From contig JAHIUN010000004.1 of the NCBI GenBank assembly GCA_018817125.1, positions 36,426 to 100,425 on the forward strand: a stretch of DNA of 64,000 nucleotides. Direction: 5' to 3'. Position numbers and translations under genes: made by a program. Source of the DNA: Patescibacteria group bacterium. GTDB taxonomy: Bacteria > Patescibacteriota > Gracilibacteria > UM-FILTER-43-11. Below are positions 33,953-42,314 of the stretch, piece after piece. The number at the start of each line of letters is the position of its first letter. Positions within the stretch are counted from its first letter, which is position 1. The notes below the pieces were generated by a model, which saw only the letters and a list, made by a program, of their open reading frames with translations, did no database searches and was not told the origin of the DNA.

Positions 33953-34747
33953 TTATGAAGATTGAGATTTTGGAAGCTCTGTGGAAGAGGAGGGGGAAGA
34001 AGAGGCGGGTACAGGTATAGTGGCTGTCTTGGGAACACCGGCTTTTTTCGCGGCCACCTCCTCCATCAAATCGAGCTGGATCTGCTGAATTTCAAGAAGC
34101 CGCTGCCACTGACGACCCAAAAGGTGATCCAGCTTTTCGTTCATGTGCCTGACTTCCAATTCCGCTTTCAAGTTTACACGATAATCTTCTTCGGAACGAA
34201 GGCGGTCGCGGTCTTCCTGCCGATTCTGGCTCATCATGATGACCGGAGCCTGAAGAGCGGCCAGAGACGATAACACAAGATTTAAAAGGATGAACGGATA
34301 AGGGTCAAAGGGTCTGACAATCAGTATCCATGAATTGAGAAAAATCCAGAAAGCAAGAATGACCCCAAAAATGATGATAAATCTCCAGCTTCCGCCGAAT
34401 TCCGCCACTTTATCCGCCACCTTTTCACCAATGGTCAACTGCCGGTCAAACGCCTGGTTGATGTTCTCGGAAATGACCTCCTGTTCCTTAAGGCTTTTTA
34501 ACACCCTTCTGTCCAGAGCGGAAATATCGCGGTGTTGCTTTATTAAAAGCTCTTCTATATATCCGCTCCGGAAACGGCTCAGGTCTTCCTGGCAGATCAT
34601 GCCCGTGCCATCCCATTCAGGATTAGACTTTCGGATGAACTGGACAAGCAGATCTCTTACCAGCTCAGCAGGCATAAGCTGTTTAACGGGTTTTTGCTGG
34701 CCGCACAGGGCGCAGGTACCGGTTTGGGTTTGATGACCATTTGGCAT
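33953..34747 (-). CDS. DUF1003 membrane protein
   Basis: From ATG 34747 about 264 residues. The N-terminus has a CALCG pair and a later Cys (MICQED) that may bind zinc. Two membrane helices (about 120-175) are followed by PYPFILLNLVLSSLAALQAP and MMSQNRQEDRDRLRSEEDY, the hallmark of DUF1003. The C-terminus is a helix and a Ser/Pro-rich tail. Function of the family is not known. The longer reading to 34798 starts at a TTG inside the -35 box and is rejected. Confidence 0.88.
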   Translation of the reverse strand: MPNGHQTQTGTCALCGQQKPVKQLMPAELVRDLLVQFIRKSNPEWDGTGMICQEDLSRFRSGYIEELLIKQHRDISALDRRVLKSLKEQEVISENINQAFDRQLTIGEKVADKVAEFGGSWRFIIIFGVILAFWIFLNSWILIVRPFDPYPFILLNLVLSSLAALQAPVIMMSQNRQEDRDRLRSEEDYRVNLKAELEVRHMNEKLDHLLGRQWQRLLEIQQIQLDLMEEVAAKKAGVPKTATIPVPASSSPSSSTELPKSQSS

Positions 34748-34769
34748 AAGAGATTGATTTAATCTAATA

Positions 34770-34798
34770 ATTATAGCATAAAAATACCTTTTTCTCAA
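34770..34798 (-). promoter_or_regulatory. Promoter for the DUF1003 gene
   Basis: On the minus strand, TTGAGA (34798-34793), 17-bp spacer, TATAAT (34775-34770) with TGC before it. Predicted start near 34763 gives a 16-nt leader to the ATG at 34747. Confidence 0.78.
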
Positions 34799-34886
34799 GA
34801 AATCATGCCTCTGAAGGCGCGGATAATAATCCGCGCTGGAACGATTGATTAATCGCGCCTTCAGGTTTTCGTATCCTAATATCCTA

Positions 34887-35552
34887 TTAAATCCAGGTAA
34901 TCGGTGTCAGGTTATGTGACTTTAAATAATCATTCGCCTGACTAAAATGCTTACATCCAAAAAAACCTCGATGGGCCGATAATGGAGACGGGTGAGGCGC
35001 TTTAAGAATAAGGTGTTTGGAGGAATCGATCATTTCGGCCTTGCTTTGCGCAAAAGCCCCCCAGAGCATGAATACAACGTGTTCTTTTTTGGCGGAAATC
35101 AGACGAATAACGGCATCAGTGAATTCTTCCCACCCTTTTCGCTGATGAGAACCGGCCATGTGAGTGATAACAGTAAGCGTGGCGTTGAGTAAAAACACCC
35201 CTTGCTCCGCCCAATGCTCCAGATTGCCGTGAGCCGGAATCTGTCCGCCGGTATCGGACTGGATTTCCTTATAAATATTGATAAGAGAAGGCGGCATCGG
35301 GATATTCTGATTCACGGAAAAACAAAGCCCGTGCGCCTGCCCGGGACCGTGGTACGGATCCTGCCCAAGAATAACGACTTTGACGTTATCAAAAGGGCAA
35401 AGATCGAAGGCTTTAAAGATGTTTTTAGGGGGCGGAAAAACTTTTTTAGACTGATATTCTGCGCGCACAAAATCCACCAGCTCTTTAAAATAGGGCTTAT
35501 CAAATTCCTCTGCCAACCGCTCTTTCCATGATGGTTCGATTTTTACCTCCAT
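34887..35552 (-). CDS. ung: Uracil-DNA glycosylase, family 1
   Basis: Ung removes uracil from DNA. From the ATG at 35552 the protein has about 221 residues, the usual size. It holds the water-activating motif GQDPYHGPGQAHGLCFSV, LLNATLTV, and the DNA-binding HPSPLSAHRGFFGC loop, whose His is catalytic. The longer reading to 35612 runs into a TCGTTAT-type repeat tract. No Ugi or dUTPase gene is near. Confidence 0.95.
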   Translation of the reverse strand: MEVKIEPSWKERLAEEFDKPYFKELVDFVRAEYQSKKVFPPPKNIFKAFDLCPFDNVKVVILGQDPYHGPGQAHGLCFSVNQNIPMPPSLINIYKEIQSDTGGQIPAHGNLEHWAEQGVFLLNATLTVITHMAGSHQRKGWEEFTDAVIRLISAKKEHVVFMLWGAFAQSKAEMIDSSKHLILKAPHPSPLSAHRGFFGCKHFSQANDYLKSHNLTPITWI

Positions 35553-35554
35553 AA

Positions 35555-35600
35555 TTAAAACGAAGTAACGACATAACGATACAACGAAATAACACCTGTT
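35555..35600 (-). repeat. TCGTTAT-type tandem repeat before ung
   Basis: Minus-strand copies of TTTCGTTGTATCGTTATGTCGTTACTTCGTTTT-like words (each unit 8-9 bases) end three bases from the ung ATG. The tract is the same theme as 410-457 before dnaB. Confidence 0.5.
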
Positions 35601-35626
35601 TTCAATCTTCAAATAGCAGAGCTATT

Positions 35627-35881
35627 TTAATCCGCTTCATTAGGCCACCCTCTATTGCCCCATTCATTCATAATATTAATTAATTTGCGAAGATCTGATG
35701 GGTCTAATTCTATCTGGGTAGCGCGTACAATGCGGCTTCTCATTTGCCTAATAAAGCCAAACTCTAGCTGAGCTAGTCCGAACTCTTTAACGTCAGCCTT
35801 AGAAAGAGGCTCTTCAATTAGTTCGTCCCAATCCGATGGGGTTTCAGGCAATATGGTATCGTCATGACAGAATACTTTCAT
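35627..35881 (-). CDS. Unknown small protein
   Basis: 84 residues, acidic, soluble, no family recognised. LAQLEFGFIRQMRSRIV and LDPSDLRKLINIMNEWGNRGW suggest two or three helices. It is upstream of ung on the same strand, with an AT-rich region and an unclear promoter before it. Codon use looks normal for the window, so it is probably a real gene. Confidence 0.55.
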   Translation of the reverse strand: MKVFCHDDTILPETPSDWDELIEEPLSKADVKEFGLAQLEFGFIRQMRSRIVRATQIELDPSDLRKLINIMNEWGNRGWPNEAD

Positions 35882-35984
35882 AATGAGAATTATTTATAAG
35901 GTTATCAATGTAATATAAAAATTAAAAAATGTCAATAATAAGAAGAGTTGCTGAAAAACCTGTCAAACAGTAAAGTTTGTTTAC

Positions 35985-36932
35985 ATGTTTCAAGCTTTTG
36001 CCGACATCATCACCTTTCAGCTTTTTCGCCTGCAAGAGGGCACGCACCTAGCTGGCGCCGTGAATTTCTTTTTTTATGATGTGTTTAAAATCCTGTTTCT
36101 GATTTTTGCAGCAGTTACGATCATCGCGTTTATCCGCTCCTTCTTCGACCCCGTCCGGTTTAAGCAAAAAATGTCTGGTTTAAAATGGGGGTCAGGGAAT
36201 GTTGTAGCGGCTATTTTCGGAGCGGTGACCCCGTTCTGCTCCTGTTCCTCCATCCCGCTGTTCATCGGTTTTTTAGAGGCGCGGATTCCGGCAGGCATCG
36301 CCTTCTCTTTCTTAATCACCTCTCCGCTCGTTAACGAAGTGGCCTTTGTGATCATGGGCGGACTTTTTGGCTGGCGTTTAGCCCTTCTTTATGCGCTGTC
36401 CGGCATAGCCCTTGGTGTAATCGGAGGATTGATCATCGGTTCCCTTAAAATGGAAAAGGAGATTATTTTAGAGGACGCGGAAGGTAAAAAAATAGAAAAC
36501 AGCATGCCGAAAAGCCTGAAAAATAAAATCCGTTTTGCCTTTCGGTTCGGCTGGTGGACGTTTAAAAGACTGTTTTTCTATGTAATCGGCGGTGTGGCCA
36601 TCGGCGCCATGATACACGGCTACGTACCACAGGAATTCTTTATGAACACCATCGGCCGTTATGAAGTTCTGTCCGTTCCGATAGCCACTCTGATCGGCAT
36701 CCCGATTTACGCAGGCTGTTCAACCGTGGTACCGGTTATCTTCTCAATCACTGCGAGCGGAGTTCCGCTTGGCACATCACTCGCCTTTATGATGGCGATT
36801 GCGGGATTGTCACTGCCAGAAGGAGTGATGCTAAAACGGGTGCTCAGCCTGAAACTCCTCGGCACCTTTTTCGGACTGGTGGCCGTGGGAATAATACTGA
36901 TTGGCTATCTGTTCAATATGATTGTCGGTTAA
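35985..36932 (+). CDS. ArsP/DUF318-type permease
   Basis: 315 residues with eight or more membrane helices. FGAVTPFCSCSSIPLFIGFLEARIP and the mirrored YAGCSTVVPVIFSITASGVPLG are the paired signatures of the PF03773 permease family. Some members (ArsP) export organoarsenicals and use conserved cysteines; most have unknown substrates. A cytoplasmic loop near 155-180 is charged. No arsR, CDF or redox partner gene is adjacent, so the substrate is open. Its TAA stop overlaps the stop of the convergent gene as TTAA. Confidence 0.87.
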   Translation: MFQAFADIITFQLFRLQEGTHLAGAVNFFFYDVFKILFLIFAAVTIIAFIRSFFDPVRFKQKMSGLKWGSGNVVAAIFGAVTPFCSCSSIPLFIGFLEARIPAGIAFSFLITSPLVNEVAFVIMGGLFGWRLALLYALSGIALGVIGGLIIGSLKMEKEIILEDAEGKKIENSMPKSLKNKIRFAFRFGWWTFKRLFFYVIGGVAIGAMIHGYVPQEFFMNTIGRYEVLSVPIATLIGIPIYAGCSTVVPVIFSITASGVPLGTSLAFMMAIAGLSLPEGVMLKRVLSLKLLGTFFGLVAVGIILIGYLFNMIVG

Positions 36933-37234
36933 CAGACTTTATTGGAACGAATGAGGTCGAGTTCAGTAAAAACATTCTGAACTGTACAGCAGCGCGAAAG
37001 CAATTCAGTAAAATGCGTGGTATAGTCGGCAGATTCATGTTGGTGTTTTGCCCCTTCATTTTCAAAACACATAAAATGAATGAATGAAAATGGGTCATCC
37101 TTTTTGTGGAACGAGGCATAAAGAACCGTATTAGGCTCGTTGCCTTTAACGGCTCCCACAAAATCAATAAGGGCTTGCCTTACCTCGTCGAGAGCTTCCT
37201 TTTTAACCTGATAGGTAGCCATATAATGAAGCAT
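36929..37234 (-). CDS. Antibiotic-biosynthesis-monooxygenase (ABM) domain protein
   Basis: A 101-residue (or 97 from the second ATG at 37222) ferredoxin-like protein. The pattern MATYQVKKEALDEVRQALIDFVGAVKGNEPNTVLY then FIHFMCFENEGAKHQHESADYTTHF fits the ABM/YgiN fold of small dimeric monooxygenases and quinol-acting enzymes. The conserved His-Glu pair is HQHES. The true substrate is unknown. The ATG at 37222 gives the more typical N-terminus. Confidence 0.78.
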   Translation of the reverse strand: MLHYMATYQVKKEALDEVRQALIDFVGAVKGNEPNTVLYASFHKKDDPFSFIHFMCFENEGAKHQHESADYTTHFTELLSRCCTVQNVFTELDLIRSNKVC

Positions 37235-37597
37235 GGTTATCTGAATTAAAGAATAAATCCAAGTTTATTTTAATGTTTTAAGAAAAAGAAGCAATCCCGC
37301 ACTACGCCAAATAGATTCCCCGGAAAATGACTGCCTGCCGGACTTCGATAAGCTCACTTCGAGTGGTGACCTCAGTGGAACCAGTCGAATCGCAGGTAGG
37401 CGAAGCAAAGTAGAGGTGTGACTCATCACGACTCTAAAAAGGTAAGTATATCGATGGCGGTGTTTTTTGAACAAAGTTCAAACATTTTTTGAGCAAAACT
37501 CCCAATAAGGAAGTCAGCCACACCCTCGCTGGGACGATTCTTTTTTCGGCGGAATTTGAGGCTGTGCCAATTTCATTGGCGCGCCACCCACGAATAG
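37235..37597. repeat. 363-bp intergenic region with palindromic words
   Basis: No gene is supported; a 69-residue frame here is a shadow. TGCCTGCC-ggacttcgataagctcac...GCAGGTAGGCG (37331-37413) can form a long imperfect hairpin. CTTCGATAAGCTCACTTCGAGTGGTGA is a variant of a common dispersed repeat. The rest is AT-rich. Confidence 0.4.
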
Positions 37598-38260
37598 CTA
37601 CTTTTTCAAACTAAAGCTTTTGGCGATATTGGAAAAAATTTCTTTGTATCCGTCCCAACTGCTTTTGATTGTATTAAAGGACATCACCCAAACATCATCT
37701 CCTTGTCCTGCGACCACTATCATCAAAATTTTGTAGTTTACTCCCTGCTGAGTTAATTCCGCCTCTATCGCGCGAGCGGATCTGTTGTTTATTATTATAT
37801 CCTGCTCATTGGTGAAAACGACATTTGAAATAGTTTGTGAAAGCTGGCTTTTAACGCTTTGCAAATATTCGCCCAAACTTTTCCCCTGCAATGTGTCATA
37901 ACTTACAGCCGCGTAACTTTTAAAATTAATTCTTTGCGCCGCAGGGTCACTAAGTTGCTCATTGGTGTTAACAGCCATTACTGAAACTCCCATCACAGGT
38001 TCGGTTTTCCTCCAACCAACAGGAAATGTAATCTCAAAATCGTCAGTTACAAGTTTATTTTGTAACTGTTCATTATTTGTCTGATTATTTAATCCAGCTC
38101 CGATATCTATTTTTTCTTGGCTTCCTGCCGAAACTTGTTGAGTGGTATTTTCGGGAGAATTGACTGATGATTTATTCTGCCTAACAAAATAAAAACCTGC
38201 TAAAATCGCCAACATAATACCCAAAACGATTAGCGTAATAATTATAATTTTGTTCTTCAT
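37598..38260 (-). CDS. Membrane-anchored PsbP-like protein
   Basis: From ATG 38260 about 220 residues. One N-terminal membrane helix (3-25) is followed by a Ser/Asn/Gln-rich linker (26-65). The outer domain has FEITFPVGWRKTEP, DTLQGKSLGEYLQSV and a late YKEIFSNIAKSFSLKK. That order fits the PsbP-like/DUF1795 fold of small lipoprotein-like domains. The longer reading runs through tRNA-Ser and is rejected. Function unknown. Base composition of the linker is low in GC. Confidence 0.75.
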   Translation of the reverse strand: MKNKIIIITLIVLGIMLAILAGFYFVRQNKSSVNSPENTTQQVSAGSQEKIDIGAGLNNQTNNEQLQNKLVTDDFEITFPVGWRKTEPVMGVSVMAVNTNEQLSDPAAQRINFKSYAAVSYDTLQGKSLGEYLQSVKSQLSQTISNVVFTNEQDIIINNRSARAIEAELTQQGVNYKILMIVVAGQGDDVWVMSFNTIKSSWDGYKEIFSNIAKSFSLKK

Positions 38261-38372
38261 ATTTTTTAAATTATTAATAATTTTAACACATTTTTCGTCT
38301 AATTTGTTTTCCAGGTCCAAGGCAAATTGATAAATGCCCAAAACAACCTTGATTTTTTCGAAATGTGATTCT

Positions 38373-38460
38373 TGGCGGAGAGTGTGGGATTCGAACCCAC
38401 GGGACCTTGCGGTCCAACGGTTTTCAAGACCGCCGCATTCGACCACTCTGCCAACTCTCC
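38373..38460 (-). tRNA. tRNA-Ser (TGA anticodon)
   Basis: An 88-nt minus-strand cloverleaf with acceptor stem GGAGAGT/ACTCTCC, anticodon loop CTTGAAA (anticodon TGA, reading UCA), a long variable arm typical of serine tRNA (GGACCGCAAGGTCC), T-arm GGGTTCGAATCCC and encoded CCA. A candidate promoter upstream is TTGTCA, 16 bp, TATGAC. Confidence 0.95.
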
Positions 38461-38501
38461 AAGGCAAAGTTTAAGAAAAGGTCATATAAATAGCAAGGTA
38501 T

Positions 38502-38736
38502 TTGACAAAATAAAGACAATCCATTACTTTTAAATCCTGAAAATCCTGATCCTGAGCACCCGGGACGGCTGTAAATTCTCCACCATAGCCCTAGCGAAGG
38601 CGGAGAAGAAGAAGACCGGTCCGATGTACATCGGACAGTCAGGAGAGCGTCTTATATCGGAGCAAACCTTCCGAGCATGCTATATTGAAGGTTGCCCCAG
38701 TGACGCTGGCTCATTTTATTTTTAATTTTTTCAAAC
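38502..38736 (+). promoter_or_regulatory. Promoter and long structured leader of the lipoprotein gene
   Basis: TTGACA (about 38502-38507) with TACTTT 17 bp downstream suggests a start near 38537 and an unusually long leader of about 200 nt. The leader holds CTCC...GGAG (about 38579-38604), the 18-bp perfect palindrome GTCCGATGTACATCGGAC (38619-38636), and GAAGGTT/AACCTTC (about 38668 and 38687). No open frame is seen in it. Confidence 0.4.
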
Positions 38737-39435
38737 ATGATTAAGCGATTCACTATTTTACTTTCCATTTTAGTGTTTCTGGCTGGTTGCAATCCTCCAA
38801 CGCAACAAGACGTTATCGACCAGATCCCGGACAATGAATCTAATGTGAGCGGTGAAACCGCAAGCGACGGAGACGAAGTTGCTGAAGGGAAATGTCCTGA
38901 TCCGGCCATTCCGGGCGCCCTGTACTTTGGCCATCATGTCGAACAAAACTACATGGGGAATAATATGGCTTCCGACGCCAATGGGTCAGTGCCTCTTGTT
39001 ATTGGAACCAAAGGGGTAAACGGCAACGGAACGATGACCATGGCGTTAAGCGGATCATTCCCGCAGGGCGGATGCGTAATGTCTGGCAGTAACAGTGCCA
39101 ATATCGATATTAACGGGGTCTGTAAAGACGGAATGCTTGAACTGATGATCACCGAAACATACTTAGGAGGCAATATGACAATGACCTGTAAGGATGGTGG
39201 AGGAACTTCTGCTATACCCGGAACCACTGCAACTCATGAAATCTCTATGCCGCTTAAAGACGGTCACACCGTCACGGCGCCATTTGTGGGCGAAGCCGGC
39301 TCCGGCAATTATAACTGGACGTTAAGCCTGCTCCTGGGTGACGATTCAAACGGTGATGACATTGAACCAGTGCCGCTAACCGAACCTGATGACAACATTG
39401 AACCGGTTCCATTGGTCCCCACACCATCCAGCTGA
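38737..39435 (+). CDS. Lipoprotein of unknown function
   Basis: 232 residues. The signal peptide ends in the lipobox FLAGC (Cys18), so the protein is lipid-anchored. A charged linker (20-50) leads to a Gly/Thr/Met-rich beta domain (about 52-200) with four Cys (in KCPDP, GGCVMSG, GVCKDG, MTCKDG) that could form two disulfides. The end is a Pro/Asp-rich tail with a repeated IEPVPL unit. No family recognised. Confidence 0.78.
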   Translation: MIKRFTILLSILVFLAGCNPPTQQDVIDQIPDNESNVSGETASDGDEVAEGKCPDPAIPGALYFGHHVEQNYMGNNMASDANGSVPLVIGTKGVNGNGTMTMALSGSFPQGGCVMSGSNSANIDINGVCKDGMLELMITETYLGGNMTMTCKDGGGTSAIPGTTATHEISMPLKDGHTVTAPFVGEAGSGNYNWTLSLLLGDDSNGDDIEPVPLTEPDDNIEPVPLVPTPSS

Positions 39436-39465
39436 AACCAATCAACACAAAAAAAGGCGGAGAAA

Positions 39466-39518
39466 CTCCCCCTCAATTGAGGGGGAGACGACTTGCCGAA
39501 GGCAAGACTGAGAGGGTT
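39466..39518 (+). repeat. GC-rich double-hairpin repeat, copy 1
   Basis: CTCCCCCTC-aatt-GAGGGGGAG (39466-39487), then CTTGCC-gaa-GGCAAG (39492-39506), then GAGAGGGTT. It lies between convergent genes. Copies 2 and 3 are at 49609-49655 and 49695-49745. Confidence 0.75.
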
Positions 39519-39530
39519 CTCCATCCTTTT

Positions 39531-40250
39531 TTAAATAGTGAGTAAGTAATGATTTTCCCTCAGCCACTTCCGCCTTTCTTTGTGATCGGGAATGGCCTGA
39601 GTCACCAGCGCCCAATAGCGGGAAGAATGATTCATTTCTTTAAGATGACAGAGTTCATGGGCCACCACATAATCGATGATCTCAATCGGTGCCATAATCA
39701 GACGCCAGTTGAAATTGAGGTTTTTAAGACGAGAACAACTTCCCCATCGGCTCTTCTGGTCACGCAAAGTAACGCGGTTATAATGAAAACCGTAATGCTC
39801 ATTAAAAAACTGAAGACGATCATGGATTACTTCTTCTGCTTTCTCGCGATAGAATTTTTTAATCGTTTTTTTGACCGCGTTTAAACCCTCTGCTTCAGTA
39901 ATGTGGCGATAAAGAGTAATGAGCATCTCATTCCCGCGTATTTTAATAGTCGGTCGTTTGCGGTCAGATGGTTTAATAGTAAGTGTTACTGGCTCCCCAA
40001 AATAATAAAACGTATCGCCGGTACGATAATGAAACGAAGGGCGTAATACTTTTTGTGTGTCCACTTTTTTCACCTGCTTTTCAATCCAGCCAACATGTTT
40101 TTTTAAAAATAAATGTGCCACCCATTTAGGAGTAAGTAAGGGCGCCGTGAGGATAAATTGACCTGCCGAATCAAGCTGTAGGCGAAACCGTTTAGCCCGT
40201 CGGCTTTTTTTGAAAAGGATTTTATGATGATCAATGGACAGGCTTTCCAT
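39531..40250 (-). CDS. YgjP-like metallopeptidase domain protein (DUF45)
   Basis: 239 residues. The C-terminal part has RWGSCS, WRLIMAPIEIIDYVVAHELCHLKEMNHSSRYW, in which HELCH plus the downstream His form the zinc site shared by the YgjP/SprT-like group. The N-terminal half is a strand-rich region with FYYFGEPVTL. Family members are thought to be zinc proteases or hydrolases; the substrate is unknown. No signal peptide is present. Starts at ATG 40250, and an ATG-poor AT-rich region precedes it. Confidence 0.9.
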   Translation of the reverse strand: MESLSIDHHKILFKKSRRAKRFRLQLDSAGQFILTAPLLTPKWVAHLFLKKHVGWIEKQVKKVDTQKVLRPSFHYRTGDTFYYFGEPVTLTIKPSDRKRPTIKIRGNEMLITLYRHITEAEGLNAVKKTIKKFYREKAEEVIHDRLQFFNEHYGFHYNRVTLRDQKSRWGSCSRLKNLNFNWRLIMAPIEIIDYVVAHELCHLKEMNHSSRYWALVTQAIPDHKERRKWLRENHYLLTI

Positions 40251-40355
40251 GACGCTAAAGTACCCTGAAACAAAAAAGGGGGCAATACGATTTGCTTTTC
40301 TTTAAGGGGGGAAACCGTTAAACTGATCGCAGTATATTTCTTAATTTAAATTTTC

Positions 40356-41060
40356 ATGGACTACAAAGCAGAATTAAAAAATGCGTTACACATCGCACTT
40401 CTCAAGAAAAATGTCATGCATCATATAGCAGGCGATAAAAGTAAGACAAAATTCGGTTATTATGTAATTATCGCGGCCGCGATCTTCGGGATTATCGGTC
40501 AGCAGCTTTTCATGAGCTTTTTCAGACCTAGCCTGACCTTCAGCTTACTCAACGGAGTCATTCAGATCGTCAGCGTTGTCATCGGTATCTATGTGCTGAG
40601 CTTTATCGCCAAAAGTATTTTTAAGGGCCAGGCCAAACACGACGCGTTCTTCCGTGTAATGGCTTATGGAATGATTGTGACATGGCTGGCCATTCTTCCT
40701 CAGATAGCCATTATCAGCGGGATCTGGGGATTAGTGCTGGTATTTGTGATTCTAACAACCATTCATAAGCTTACGGCAGGTGGAGCCATTGGAACAATTC
40801 TGGTCGCAGTCATCGCCATGCTCGTAGTTTCTATGATCCTGACCCCCCTGTATGCCCTGCTGGGGTTCGGCGCAATGGGCGGAGGATCTTTCAACCTTAA
40901 CGGAGGTAAAACCGGTACAATGGACTTTAACCGGGGCGGCGGTTTCCAGATGAACGTCCCCGGTGAAGATGGTGGAACCGTTCAGTGGGGCGAGGGCGGA
41001 ATGAAAGTGACCACACCTGAAGGAGAAGTAATGGAAATCAACATCCCGAATTTTGAATAA
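40356..41060 (+). CDS. Yip1-domain membrane protein
   Basis: 234 residues with five membrane helices (about 35-175) in the Yip1 arrangement, followed by a Gly-rich soluble tail. The helix pair around AFFRVMAYGMIVTWLAILPQI is the usual Yip1 core. The tail (185-234) has GGGF, VPGEDGGTVQWGEGGMKVTTPEGEV and looks like a small strand-turn repeat. Function of bacterial Yip1 proteins is not known. The next gene starts two bases after its stop, so the two are probably co-transcribed. Confidence 0.78.
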   Translation: MDYKAELKNALHIALLKKNVMHHIAGDKSKTKFGYYVIIAAAIFGIIGQQLFMSFFRPSLTFSLLNGVIQIVSVVIGIYVLSFIAKSIFKGQAKHDAFFRVMAYGMIVTWLAILPQIAIISGIWGLVLVFVILTTIHKLTAGGAIGTILVAVIAMLVVSMILTPLYALLGFGAMGGGSFNLNGGKTGTMDFNRGGGFQMNVPGEDGGTVQWGEGGMKVTTPEGEVMEINIPNFE

Positions 41061-41061
41061 T

Positions 41062-41664
41062 ATGGTGAATAGGATAGAACCAAAAGAGGGCTACGCCCGC
41101 TACGCGGCCGTATATGATCAAAGCGAAAAATACTGGAATAGCTTCGAAAAAAATAATTTAGAGCCCTACGTACAATCTGCAAAAGGAAAAAAGACGCTCG
41201 ATGCCGGTGCCGGCACCGGGCGTCTTAGCGTTCGGCTAACCGAAGCCGGTGCCGAGGTAACTGCGCTCGACCTATCGCCAGAGATGCTCACTATCCTCAA
41301 ATCAAAAAATCGAAAAATCGAAACCGTAGAAGGCGACTTGGAAGACATGCCTTTTGAAGATGAAAGTTTTGATATGGTTTTTTCCAGCTTGGCCATGGTC
41401 CACCTGAAAAAAATCGAACCATTTCTGGATGAATGCTATCGAGTTTTAAAAGATGACGGAAAACTGGTTTTAGTGAACATTCATTACCGCAAGCCGCTGA
41501 TTTTAAAAGACGAAAAAGGTAAATACATTATTAAATGCTATAACCATTTTCCACGGCATGTGCGGGAGGCTGCAGAAGCGCTGGCTTTTGGCATTGAAAA
41601 AGAAATCATCGTGACCGAGGGGGATGATGTTTGGGTCAGTCAGATTTTGGTTTTGAAGAAATAA
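41062..41664 (+). CDS. SAM-dependent methyltransferase (class I)
   Basis: About 200 residues from ATG 41062. Motif I is LDAGAGTGRLSVRL, followed by VTALDLSPEMLTIL (acidic motif II), and later EDMPFEDESFDMVFSSLAMVHL and LDECYRVLKDDGKLVLVNIH. This is the class I Rossmann-type fold, closest to the UbiE/Methyltransf_11 group. Substrate unknown. The upstream TTG at 41053 overlaps the previous gene and is not preferred. Its stop directly abuts the stop of the convergent gene at 41665. Confidence 0.88.
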   Translation: MVNRIEPKEGYARYAAVYDQSEKYWNSFEKNNLEPYVQSAKGKKTLDAGAGTGRLSVRLTEAGAEVTALDLSPEMLTILKSKNRKIETVEGDLEDMPFEDESFDMVFSSLAMVHLKKIEPFLDECYRVLKDDGKLVLVNIHYRKPLILKDEKGKYIIKCYNHFPRHVREAAEALAFGIEKEIIVTEGDDVWVSQILVLKK

Positions 41665-42021
41665 CTAACACAATACAGCTCTAGGATCAAGTCCGTGATC
41701 CTCCAGCAGGTCAAAGAAGGCATCCCGCCTTTCCAAAACATCACAAATCTGCAAAATACTTCTTAATCGTTGGAAACTGACACTGTTAATAACGCTGCTA
41801 TCTGCCGCAGCCTGACGAAGTTTTGCGTCAAGTTTGCTTGGAGCTGTTTTCAATAATGCCCGGAGTTTAGCGATTCTTACCCCTTCGTCTTCATGTTCCG
41901 CAAGGATTTTATTAGCTTCACTGGTCATGCTATACCTGCTTAAGGCAGCGATAAGACTGACTACCGAAATGGGCTGTCCGTCTGCTTCCTGATGATCATG
42001 AATATTTTCTGGCAAAGGCAT
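41665..42021 (-). CDS. Unknown helical protein
   Basis: 118 residues, no family recognised, soluble and helical (LRALLKTAPSKLDAKLRQAAAD, LRSILQICDVLERRDAFFDLLEDHG). The start ATG is preceded by TTTAAT, as is that of its upstream neighbour (42028-42261), and both begin MP. The two are separated by only six bases and look like an operon. A role is not apparent. Confidence 0.55.
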   Translation of the reverse strand: MPLPENIHDHQEADGQPISVVSLIAALSRYSMTSEANKILAEHEDEGVRIAKLRALLKTAPSKLDAKLRQAAADSSVINSVSFQRLRSILQICDVLERRDAFFDLLEDHGLDPRAVLC

Positions 42022-42027
42022 ATTAAA

Positions 42028-42261
42028 TCAATTAATTTTACCGTTAGCAGAACGGATAATTTTCTGAACATCCAGACGTTCTGTATTCACCAGCGCACAT
42101 AACTGACGGAAGCATTCATGAGGATCGCTGATAGAAATAATTCTTAAAAAATCGGGGCAAGTGACATGCATCTGTGTCTGCATACATACCTGAACCAGAC
42201 GTTTTACAGCCAGTTCAGGATCAATATCGTCCGGAATTTGGGGATTTTTTAAAGAAGGCAT
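42028..42261 (-). CDS. Unknown small helical protein
   Basis: From ATG 42261 about 77 residues (90 from the longer start at 42300). It has no recognised family. It contains four Cys (VCMQTQMHVTC, ECFRQLC), spaced in a way that does not match a standard zinc ribbon. It is upstream of the 41665-42021 gene on the same strand. Confidence 0.5.
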   Translation of the reverse strand: MPSLKNPQIPDDIDPELAVKRLVQVCMQTQMHVTCPDFLRIISISDPHECFRQLCALVNTERLDVQKIIRSANGKIN

Positions 42262-42314
42262 ATTAAAAATTAGGGGGCAAGGAGGATGATTATATGACAA
42301 TTTTTTCTAAAATG

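Noticed and set aside
37265..37474. 69-residue protein
   Set aside because: Frame over dispersed repeat words with no start signal or family.
38261..38467. N-terminal extension of the PsbP-like gene
   Set aside because: It runs through tRNA-Ser; the membrane helix starts at ATG 38260.
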